Shown: one piece after another, positions 10,190-22,100 of the stretch
Layout: the number at the start of each line of letters is the position of its first letter
Numbering within the stretch: position 1 is the first letter of the stretch
DNA from: Sabellastarte sp. h YS-2021
Lineage: Eukaryota; Annelida; Polychaeta; Sabellida; Sabellidae
Assembly (NCBI GenBank): GCA_964017235.1
Contig: OZ024936.1
Span: 50,519,028-50,583,027, forward strand
DNA: 64,000 nt
Direction: 5' to 3'
Translations under genes and position numbers: made by a program
Notes under the pieces: generated by a model
What the model was told of the DNA's origin: nothing
Seen by the model: only the letters and a program-made list of their open reading frames with translations
Databases searched by the model: none

Positions 10190-13100
10190 ATGGATTCAAA
10201 TAGTCGCACCAATAAGAAGCTTGTTGCAGAAAAGACTAACAAATTAATAACTGCCACAGATAAGTATCCAGATTTACCAGCAGGAGGACTAATTATAAAG
10301 GTGAGAAACTTTACAGTATTTCAATATATATACATTACAATCATTTTCATATCATTGGCCCACTACCTCCACTAAGCATTTATTATTTTCATGACTGTTT
10401 GTCTGTCTGTTTGCAGGATTGCTCAAACACTACTGGTGAGCTCTTCTTAAAAATCAGAATTTGAGTGTAGGTCAAAGTTTGATCCCATTTAATTGTTATA
10501 GTGATCTGGATCACTGGATACAAAAAAATATGGATTTTTCCCATTTAGCTATTATTACGCACCTTGGCAGAAGTATGCACTCTACGAGTGCTCTTGTTTA
10601 ACTTCCATGTTGCTTTCGACACTGTGCATAGGATATTTCATGACATTTAGTTGAGGGGATAGAGGAAAGAATTGCATATAAGTTGGTCAAGATTCTACAC
10701 AAAGAATCATCAGACAGTGGCAAGCAACTTTCCCAGTTTATGTGGGGCCAGAAATCAAACCAAGGGCCTAGTAGTTGGGAGGCAGGTATCATGGCCACTA
10801 TGTCCCAAGGTACTAAAAATAATGAAAGATTTACTATAAAAGATCAGGTTTGTATTCAGTTTGTTTTTATATTGTCAGAATAGAAAGGTTTGCTATACAC
10901 ATATATTCTCTATCAGTGTATATATGCTACAGTGAATTTGTATAATCAGGGAATTCACAAATTCGTGAAATCCCCAAAATAAGAAAAAAAAATCGTGAAT
11001 TCCCTGATTACAGAAATTCACTGTAACATATATATGTGTGACAAATTATACATTATGTCAACTTTATGTATCATTTAGTACTTATCATTTAACAAGGTTG
11101 TTGCTTGTGGAATATGTCACAGTGATGCACATTTCTATGCTGAAGAAGAAAATGCTTCCATTTTGCCAAGAGTGTTAGGTACACCGCTTGTTATACTGCA
11201 CTATTTATTTGGAAAAAAAAAACCAGACTGCCAAAAAGTCAAACACTTAACTCAGATAATTTCTGTATAAAACCATATTTCCATATCATTTTTTTTAAAT
11301 ATTGGCAATCAAAAACATTGATAATTAGAACCTAGAGTTGTTAAGCACTTCATCACTATGACCTACTAATGTGTGGTAAAATGCTCAACTGTGAACGTTA
11401 TAGTCCATCTCAATCACAACCCACTACAGTATCAACAAAAATATATGACCTCTGTTATTGCAGTAAAAATGTAGAGGTCTTGATTATAGAGGTTTAACTG
11501 TATCGAACCAAAGAAAGAAACAGTGATAAAAATTGCAGTTGTATTATGACTCTTGTTAGTCTTGCCACAGGTGTTTATATGTATAAAGAAGACACAACTG
11601 TTTGACTGCATTATAAGTATTTTTCATAATGTTCTCATATACTTACTTACCCTAGCTTGCTGAGGAGAACCCCCTCCCCCCCCCCCCCCCCCCCCAGACT
11701 AGAAAGGCCTTTGATACAGTGTGCATTATGGTTCAGACAGCCTGGCAGGCCAGGCTAGACTCTTGTATAAGCTAAAATCTTATCAGAAGAGACTTTGACT
11801 GAATTTTACATATTGCCAGGGACTAGGGTCGAAACGCATGAATACTGGGAGTGAAAGTCAATTGATTATATTTATCTCATCTTCTGGGGCCGTATTCACA
11901 AAGGGATCAAGCTCAAGTTGACAGAAGATGTCTCTTAAGAAAGTGGATATTGTAAAAAGCCACTACAGAGACAGATAAAAAAAAATGATATTTTTAAGCT
12001 GAAGCGATTCATGTGCTGTCGCATATTGAATCTGATTTGCTCTGATCTTAACCCATGTTAACGAATACTAGTCACGACAAAAATATATGACTTTGTGCAA
12101 GAAGTTTTTGCTACAAGAAATTCCAAATTTTTACAACAGCTAATTGTTACTTGTGTACACTTGTAGAATCTTTTTATCTAATTACTTCTAGAATTGTTTA
12201 ATATAATTATTACAGTGCACGCATACTCTCATGACCAAACATTATTCAGAGTTGTTGGGAATTTAAGATCAAATATAAAAAAACCTTCAGCCCACTGCCA
12301 ATCTTGACACGAGACTGAGTTAAAGCCATGGTCACACATATACTAGCAAACTGATCAACTATTTCAGGTAGTACTGTGTGAGACAAGATTGTGCACATCG
12401 TTACAGCACTATTTATTTCATTGAAAAAAGGTCAAAATCACGCAATCCAAAAGTTAATCCAAAAATTAGCTTACCTTCTCTGTGAATACCAACCTTAATC
12501 CTAATCCATTTTTTTGATTAACTTTAGCTATTTTTGGCATATCTTTCCCTAATCTGCTTTGTGAAGAGAATGAACAAAGTAAGATGGAAAGACAATAGCC
12601 CTTTGGACACTAAAAATAACTGTCAAAATACCCAACTCTTTAGCACATTATAATTGTAGCCAAATGCAACACAAATGCAGTATATTGACTGATATGTGTG
12701 GTAAAATGTTGCCTATGTAATAGTATGTATTATTAGTTAGCTCATGAAACTTGTCAAAGTAAAAGCTAGTTCACCAACCAGTTTAGGACAAGCTCAAGAA
12801 AGTAGTTGAACAAGATTAACTGCAGCGTAGTTATAAGTGCAATGCATTTATTTATTGTGAATAAAACAGGTTTACCTGTTTGTTTCTGTCTATCAGGTCA
12901 TGAGACTGCTGGGATAGTTGATCAAATTTCAGATGATTGTTCTGACAGTGAGTTCTTACGTTTCTATCTTATGGTAAGAAGGTAGGTTTGACAATGAATC
13001 CTTCATGATTGATAAACTCCCTGAAACACCTCGAGTTCCACCAATTTCAGTATAGAATATACAATTTAAAAATATCAAGGTAAATATGTTTGAGTAATAG

Positions 13101-16100
13101 AAGAAATACACTGAAAATATATTGAATACCTATCCTAGATCTTGATAATTAAGGATCTGTCTGACATTAAAAACAGTAGTAAAACAATAAACTCGGTGTC
13201 ATGTGATCTGTGGTTAATTTGCATATTCATTGCACACAAGTGCCAGTATTGATTTATGTTTCTATCAGTCTCAGTATTATAACAGAATGGTTTGGTCCTA
13301 AATTGCTCATAGCCTCCTCTGGATTCTTAATAAATGGTTTACTGGTCATAAAAACCAGATACATATTTTCAATTGGCATCCACAGAAGACTGAGAAATCA
13401 AGACTGTGGGTAAAATTTGTGCATAATTTTCTTATCATAACTGATCTTTTCAACTATCATTTAATTAATGCTGAAATAGCATGTAAGATCACGTTTTATT
13501 ACTTGAAAATTCATTTATAATTTGAAATGTAATGAGAGTGTTCCACTGGAGCTGACCCTACAGATGACCCTACGACTCTATGGTCGGCTCTAAAAGTCAG
13601 GGGTCAAGGACAAAAATCCATAAAAAAGGGCGAGAAAATCTAGGTCTGTTTCACCTCCCCGACAGGATTTGATACATTCAGGCTTGTCTAAAACTAGAGG
13701 CCGACCTGCCTTGGGGTCGGGATTTTTTGTAAGGACTAGTCTTGAAACTACCAGGACAAGCCCTAAACCCATAGACAGACAAGCCATAGCAGGTCCCAAC
13801 AAGCTGTACTGACACACAGGACTAGAGAAACATATAGAATCACCATGACCAGTCTTGCAGTCGGTATTGCCATTACAGTCTTTGATGAATTTCTGGGAAA
13901 AAAGAGGATCAAGTGCCGACCAATAAAGAAATCTGAAACTATGTCAAGGCTGAATATTTGGATCTATCACGTGATCAGAATGTCCAAATTTATTATTTTT
14001 TAATTTAATTATAGTTTCCAGGTGCTGTAATATTTTATATGAAATATAGCAATGTATGGCTGCTTCTGATTATTACCAAAAATCCACATAAAATAGCAAA
14101 TTTTAATTAAAACTGAAAGAAACTGTGCAAACAAGAACATGGAGATGTACTTCTGACAATATGTCATGTGACAATGAAAACCCTCTTGCTTGTAGCTGCC
14201 CTTTGTACTTCAATTTCGAGCTTCTTGGAAAGACCCTATGTAATTCTGATCACATGATGGGATCCAAATATTTACTATTGACCTAGTTTTAGATTTGTTG
14301 ATAGGTCAACACTTGATCCCTCTTTTTCCCAGAATTTGCATATGGGTTTTACAGTGAGAAAAATTAACATGTGATGGGATCCAAATAGTTAATAGACTGT
14401 CCTTGACCTAATTTTCTCGATTTGTTGATTGGTCAACACTTGATCCTCTTTTATCCCAGAAATTGCTCTGGTGAAATAGGGTGATAATTTGATTATACCA
14501 AATAAAACACGCTTTCACGTTTATTATAATGCCCCTGTTCCACCAAAGGATTAAGCCCCGATCCTGTCGGCGACCCTTAATCGTGCACAGTCGGTTGAAA
14601 AAAGACAAAAATGGGCGGGAATACTGGGTCGGTTTCAAAGTCTGGGATTAAGAACAGATCGTCCCCAGGACGCCTCAGGACACCTCAGGACGCCTCAGGC
14701 GGCCGCAGACAGTCCCCGACTGGTCTGGGACTAAGAACCGACTAAGCCAGTTTTCGGGTCGGTTTCAACCACGATCCTGTCGGACACAAACCGACTGGGT
14801 CCCAGGACGCCTCAGGCCTCCTGGGACTGAGAGCCGACTAACACACGATTAACTACCGGCGTCCTCAGGCGTCCTCAGGCCTCCTCAGGCCTCCCCAGAC
14901 CACGATCCCCGATTATTGTTTTTCAAAGTTGCTGGATTTTCTGGGTATATATATATAAAATTTGCGATCTAATCATCATTGCTTTTCTAGGAACACACCA
15001 GGATGCCACCTTTTAATGGAAGACAGATTCAACAACAACTTAGGGCTTTTTTGGTTTTTATTCACTTACAAATAATCATGTATTTCCATTTTTTACGTCA
15101 AGCACAGCAACCACCACCACCACCACCAGCACCACCAGCACCCATACAGAGACCCAGAAGAAGGCACAACATGTGGGTCAGGCCATGGCTACTGCAGAGA
15201 GAGGAGAGGGGGGCCTACCACAACATTATGGCTGATCTTTATGCCACAGATATTCCAGGATTCACCAACTACATGAGGATGACCCCAGAATTCTTTGAAA
15301 TGATGAAGACCAGACTGGAACCACGTCTAGCCAGGCAGGCCACCAACTACAGAGCTCCTATCAGTGTTGGGGAGAAGTTAGCCCTCACCATCAGATATCT
15401 GGCCACTGGAGAGTCATACACATCATTATCCTGTCAGTTCAGGGTTGGCAGATCCACCATTTCCAAGTTTCTACCAGAGGTCTGCAGGGCCATCCAGGAT
15501 GAGTTCACCAGAGAGTACCTCAAATGTCCTACTACTCCAGATGAGTGGAAAGAACTGGAAAGGGAATTCAGGATCAGGTGGAATGTTCCACATGCCCTGG
15601 GAGCCCTGGATGGAAAGCATGTGGCCCTGAAGAAACCCAAGAACTCTGGAGCCCTCTACCACAACTACAAGGGGTTCTTTTCCATTGTCATGTTGGCCTT
15701 GGTAGATGGGCAGTACAAATTCAGATGGGTGGATGTGGGTACAGAAGGGTCTTGCTCAGATGCCCAGATATTTAATGCCTCTCAGCTGAAGAGGAGGATT
15801 GAAGATGGCAGGATAGGCTTCCCTGACCCAGCTCCTATAACACAGGGTGGTACAGATGTCCCCTACTTCATTTTGGCAGATGATGCCTTTGCCCTGAAGA
15901 CCTGGCTCATGAAACCCTATGGCAGAAGGCTGTTAACAAGGGAGGAAAGGATTGCCAACTACAGAATATCAAGGGGCAGGAGAGTTGTGGAGAACGCTTT
16001 TGGCATCCTTGTGTCAAGATTTAGAGTCATGAGGACCACCATTGAACTACCCCCAGAAACAGTTGGAGAAGTGGTCATGACCTGTGTGGTTCTGCACAAT

Positions 16101-19100
16101 ATACTCAGAAGCCAGTATCAAGGTCAACCTGCTGGTCAGCAGCCTGGGGGGGATGATGATGATGATGATGATGTGCCTGGTGATTGTGGATTGATTGGTG
16201 GTGCTGCTGGTGGTGGCCAAGACAGAAACCCTGCTAGAGAGGCCAAAAGACAGAGGGATTACCTGAAGGACTACTTCAATAATGAGGGAGCGGTGGCCTG
16301 GCAAGATGGCAGAATATAAGTCCTGTTGCAGTAAACAGTCCTTTTCAGGACTAACTATAACAGTCCTTTTCAGGACTACCAAATATTCCAAAAACAATTA
16401 ATCAGCTATGTGGACAAACAGACAAACCCCATGCCAAACATAACTTGTTGAGACGGACAAACAGACAAACCCCATGCCAAGCATAACTTCTTGAGACGGA
16501 CAAACAGACAAACCCCATGCCAAGCATAACTTCTTGAGACGGACAAACAGACAAACCCCATGCCAAGCATAACTTCTTGAGACGGACAAACAGACAAACC
16601 CCATGCCAAGCATAACTTCTTGAGACGGACAAACAGACAAACCCCATGCCAAGCATAACTTCTTGAGACGGACAAACAGACAAACCCCATGCCAAGCATA
16701 ACTTCTTGAGACGGACAAACAGACAAACCCCATGCCAAGCATAACTTCTTGAGACGGACAAACAGACAAACCCCATGCCAAGCATAACTTCTTGAGACGG
16801 ACAAACAGACAAACACAACTTACTCACCCAACAAACAGACAAACCCACTCTTAAACAAAAGCCAAACACAAAGTCACACATAATATCCTAAATTAAATTA
16901 TTATTTCATATATTTTCAAATCCACATCCTAATTTAAACATTTTCCTTTTTTCATGGCTGGGAAACTTATTTGTAGCAGAAATTTTTTTATGGAAATATT
17001 CAATTTTAAATATTCATTTCTAATCACAAAAATTTGGAAAATATAACCATGGAACTAGTTTTGCTTTCAATAATGGGGGATTGTGTTTGCTAAATACTTT
17101 GTCAGTTCGTTGGCATGGGTTCTATTTACTTTTGGGTTTGTGTGTTTGTTGGTTACTGGGGTTGGGTTTTTTGGGGTAGTTGGGTATTAGGTTTGGTACT
17201 GGGTTTGTTATTTGGGGGTTATGTTTGGTATTGGGTTTGTCTGTTTGTGGGTTGGTAAGTATGTAATTATGCCTTTTAACTCTAGGGAAGGTGCAAGTGT
17301 TGGACTTTTCAATTACAGATTTTAAACTATCCCATGGATTTTAATCTAAAAATGGGCTGATTAATGGCCATATTGGGAGTTACTTTTAATATTTTTTTTA
17401 TGTGGCCTTTTTGGTTATGTGTAGTACCATGGGTTATTTGTTTCATGTTTGGGGTGGTGTAAGTGTTGGACTTTAATTTTTTTTTTCTTGTGATAAGTAT
17501 TTGTACTGAACTTTTTTGTTTTGGGAGGGGAATTGGAAGAACACGTAGCTGAATAATTGTTTTTGGATGATTTGGTGGCCCTGAAAAGGGCCTGGCAGGT
17601 CAAAGACCCGCCCTGACTGGATGGCTACTGAGGAGGCTGCTGCTGCTGTTGAGGCGGTGCTGAAGTGGTGATAGTAAAGAGCTGCTGCTGCGGTTGTTGC
17701 TGCTGCTGCTGAGGCTGCTCGACGATCTGTGTTGATGTCAGATCTGGTAGCTGGCTTAAGATTCCACTCAGATTGTGTCTGCTCCCTTCGTCCTGTACAG
17801 TTAGGACAGATGTCGGGTTGCTGAAGCCAATGGGGCTTGGTGTATAGTACACAAAACTGCTGCTAGCTGCTGCTTGAGTAGAACTTGACGCCTGTGGAGT
17901 GGTTGTTGGCAGTAGGCCGACCCTCTGGGACTCCGTGGTTACAGTGGCTGATCTTCTGGGCAATGGCTGACGTCTGCGGTTACTCTTAATATTTTCGATA
18001 TCTCTGAATATCTTGCCCTTTAATTCTTCGAATTCTTCTTGAGTCATCTTTTCGGCCTCTGATGCCACGTAGTCAAAGAAAGGCTGCCTGTCTGACTTCT
18101 GATGCATAAAACCTGAGATAAGTGTCCTCATCTGCTCAAAGTGTTCGAGAATCTTGGAGTCTGTAGTTGAAACGGGTGTTGATGTAATGATGGACTGACT
18201 CCTCTCCCTCAGGACACTTGACTCGAGGTGTTCTGTGTCAGTAGTTGACCCACGTGATTCGTCCTGCTTGCTGGTATTTGGACTGGCCTCAAAACCTGAA
18301 CTTCTATTGGCCCCCTTTCTTCTGATGTGGGTTTTAAGAAAACCCATCTGTTGGTAGACCCAGGACTGTCTCTTGGTCATCTCCCTCGGGGCTTGGCCAG
18401 ATTGGAGCTTAGACAGCTTTCCATAACGGGTTCGCTGGGACTCAAACCACCTTCTCACATCAAAGGGCTGGAGCTTAAGTTCTGCAGATATTTCTGCCCA
18501 GAGAGCCTCTCTTCTGTTCCTGTCGTGGAAACGTGAATGTTCCTTGTCATACAGTTCAGGGTGCAGCTTGACGAATTCTACAATGGAAACTTCATCACTG
18601 TCTGTAAAAGTGGCACACACCCTGGCTCTCTTGGCTGAAGAATGGCACTCCGGATCTTCCTCACACCTCTCTTCTTCTTCTGCCACAGCTTCCCCAATAG
18701 CTGGATCTTCCTGAATCTCCTCCTCCTCTCTCCTCTCACTTCCTTCTTCTGTAATAACCTCACTCCTCTACTTGACTTTCCTTCTCCCTCTCATCCATCT
18801 TTTTCCTTCCTCTCTTCCCTCCTTTCTCTTTTCTCATGATCCAGTCGACAAAATAATAAAAAAATAGTAAAATGTGTCTCCTAACTGTGAAATTTGCCTT
18901 AAGCTCAAGTATATAAAATGTAAAATAAAAACTGAAAACCCCTACAAATCAGTGACACACGTCTCTCAGTAGCCAAACAGTCAGTAACAACGACAATGTG
19001 TGCGCGGTCGCTTATATAGTCCCAGACCTGCTCATTGCCTCGTTTTAATTTCCAACGCGCGGAAAACAGTCGGTTCTTAATCGGTTGTTAGTCCCAGGCC

Positions 19101-22100
19101 GCCTGGGGCGTCCTCAGGCCGCCGCAGACTGAAAATGCGTGGTCCCAGGCGTCCTGGGGAGGCCGGTTTGGATCGGTTAGGGTCGGTTACCCTTAGTCGG
19201 TTCTTAGTCCCAGACCTTGATTTTTGGGTCGCAGGACACCGCAGACGGTCTGAGGCTTCCGGGGACTAATGCAACCGACTCACTTTCAGACGCATGAAAT
19301 TCATACGCATCATATTTGAGTCTGGGATTAAGAACCGGCCTCCTGGGACTAAGCTACGGAGGTCTGGGACTAAGGGTCGCAGGACGCCTGGGACAACAAC
19401 CGACTCTGTAAATTTGGGTCTGAGGAGGCCTGAGGACGCCTGGGACTGGACATTTTGTTGACGGCGGGAAATAGGAATCGGTTGTAGTCGTGTGAAATAT
19501 CAAACATGTTTGATTTTTCACACGGCCCCAACCGACCACAACCGACCCTTACAGAAGGTCTGGGACTAAGCAAATATTTCAAACCGACCCCCAAAAACCC
19601 TTAATCGGGAGCCTTAGTCGTGTGGTGGAACACCCACATTAGTTAATTACAGCATACATGTACACCTTTACCATCTGTAAACTTCAAAGTTATGATCATT
19701 TTCACTGTTTTGTGTCATTCATACCATAATTTTTAGACATATTTTCACCTTACATCATGCTGGAAATGGGGTGAAAATTAGCAGTACTAAGTTGCAAAAG
19801 ATAAGCTGGTTTCATGATAGGCCAGGCCTGGAATTGATATAGACAAGTTTGGAAGGGATAAGGCAAGACAGGAAGTGAATAAGACAAGTCGGTTACCAGG
19901 AAGGTGGAGACTTGGTCTTTAAAAAGAGTCGGGGAGGGTTGGGGAAATATTGAACATGTTTGACATTTTGCTGACCCACTGGGACAAGCCAGGAAAATAC
20001 AGCCGACCCTAACCGACTATGTAAAAATTTCTCCCGACCCTCAAAAATGCTTAGTTACCAATAGGTGGGCCAACAGTGGAGCACCCACATAAATCATGAA
20101 AGCTGTTCCGGTCACTCAGCTGAACAATAGTTATTTTAACTTTAAGATAACTTATTCTTCATTGATGAAAGGAATTTTTTCTGTAATTGGGCACTCTATG
20201 TCTGAAGTAAAATATCTGGAAATATGTCACTATTCGGATTAATATTACCTCTACCGGGTGGCTATATTTTTGGGCGCTTTCATTGTCTGTTTATTTGTCT
20301 GTGTTCCACAATAAATCCAAAACTGCTGAGCAGATTTTTCTCAATTATTACATAGGGGTAAGGCCTGATCAAGGGATGAAGTGATTAAATTTTGGTCAAG
20401 ATCCAGTCGTATTCTGAATATATATATAGAAAATAAAAAATCCCATCTTAAAGTGTTGTTAGTGAATTTCAATACCTTTTTATATGACATTATTCCAAAA
20501 ATGACGAGGTGGTATTCATGATTTTTTTTTATCTGGTTAGACCCTGTTCAAAAGAAGAAGTTATTACATTTTTGGAGAAATCAAATAATATTTTGAATAC
20601 CCCAAAAAATCCCAAGTTTTCAGAAATATCCTCCAATGGAGGTCTGTGCTCTCGTTTTAGCCAAGGCCATCATTACCTCCAACATTATCATTTTTTTTTA
20701 AATTTTAACTGCCCTTTTTCACAATGGGATATCCTTGACAGTAAACACTACTGAAATTATAATTATAACAAACAGTTGCGAGGGAGCACAAACCCTGACA
20801 CAGTGATCCAGAACTAGATATCTTAATACAGATCCAGATTGTTTCAAAAGGAACATGAGTAGACTAATGTGATTCATCGTTTTTGATTTACAGAGGAGAA
20901 ACGGTCAAAACATATTCATTAAAAATACATCCAAATCCAAACCCCCGTCAGTGTAAGAGTACTACAACGGATAAGTATAGATGATTTTATTGCCAAAGAG
21001 GAAATCCTTCATTAAATATATATGATAATCAGTGGTTAGTTAGGATTCTATAAAATCATTGGGGTCTTCAAATCATGGAGCTCTGGCATGCAATTACTAA
21101 TTCTCCCAGGGCCTGGAATCGAACACTGGACCTAAGAGACGGGAAGCAAGTGTGATACCCATGGTACCGCTCTTTCTCCTTTGTATTGAAAATAAATGAA
21201 GCTTAAGTGGTCACGATTCCTGCAAGGTAAACCATCCTGATTCAGAGGATTGAATTGAGGTCAAACTTTTTTACCAGTCCTGTCCGAGATTCAAATCTCA
21301 TCGCCAGAGCTGAGAGGCTTCAGTTTATCAAGTATATCATCAATAGTTTACAGTGACAAAAAGTGATTCTGTCCTTTGCTGGTGTCTTCTCTAAGTAAAG
21401 TTAAATAATTATAACTGACTATATAGCAATGTGGGGGGAATAGAATAATCTCTCACCTCTGAGGTTTTGGGTCTAAACATCATCCAAATCTTTCAAGTGG
21501 GATTGTTGGTTACTGTGCACAATCTTAACTGGCTGGTATACATTTTTTCTCCCTCCCTTCAAAGATGTAATATGGCTTATACCGCATGTTGATAACAACA
21601 ATGTCAGACCCTGAATGAATAGAATTCAATTCAACTAATTAATCTAATCAAGTTATTTATACAGAGAGCCTGTCAGTGGGCGATAAAGTAGTAGTCTTCA
21701 GTTGGACCTGGTGCAGGAAATGTACTTACTGTTTGGCTGGGAGTCAGTTTTGTCAGTACAGAGACGATGAAGATGCACATATATACGGCTTGACTGTGGA
21801 TGGAGGGTAAGTTGAAAATTAAGATACATGAAATTTATCACTAGGTTGGGGGCACCACCTTAACTGAGGCAAAATAATCTAAATTTTAGCAAATTTTGCA
21901 TCAGGGGAGACCAGAGAACTTCTGTTGCCATAAAGATTATAAATGTGTCCAGAATTTGCCATAAGTAATTAGAAGGGTGGTTTCCACACAAGCAAATTTC
22001 ACATACTCAACCATCATTTAATAGATTTATATCTGCAAGTGATATGTATCTATAACATGTCAATACAAATTTTGTTGCTATTATCATTGTGAGTCCTATT

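Larger units (their letters stand above)
14530..19638. mobile_element. Complete two-gene PIF/Harbinger transposon (5.1 kb)
   Basis: Terminal inverted repeats begin TGCCCCTGTTCCACCA on the left and, inverted, TGTGGGTGTTCCACCA on the right. Flanks are TAA on the left and TTA on the right, both TWA but not identical. Inside are a DDE transposase on + (15003-16319) and a MADF/Myb-like partner on - (17625-18686), the gene pair typical of autonomous Harbingers. Both frames are open over full length. The ends (14640-14910 and 19070-19620) are packed with subterminal words such as GGACGCCTCAGG and GGGACTAAG, unlike the internal sequence. The element lies in intron 3 of ADH copy B, inside an older relative. 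Confidence 0.88.
13533..20089. mobile_element. Outer Harbinger-like element, interrupted by a second Harbinger
   Basis: The left end TGAGAGTGTTCCACTGGAGC and the inverted right end TGTGGGTGCTCCACTG match, and both are flanked by TAA (13530-13532 and 20090-20092), the TWA duplication expected of PIF/Harbinger. The element's own sequence is 13533-14529 plus 19639-20089. The middle is the separate complete Harbinger 14530-19638. Its own sequence has no transposase and shares blocks with 8366-9209, 27836-28616 and 55.5-56.1 kb. Inside the left part, a roughly 90-bp unit (TGATGGGATCCAAATA and onward to TTGGTCAACACTTGATCC) occurs twice directly (about 14254-14340, 14370-14460) and once inverted (about 13888-13980). 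Confidence 0.75.

Noticed and set aside
16412-16815. Possible CRISPR-like array
   Set aside because: The units are contiguous with no unique spacers, and the context is a eukaryotic transposon; it is a minisatellite.
16398-16881. Three long overlapping minus-strand ORFs rich in Cys and Leu
   Set aside because: They are the same 43-bp minisatellite read in three frames; openness results from repeat sequence lacking stops, and the peptides are one repeat shifted by frame.
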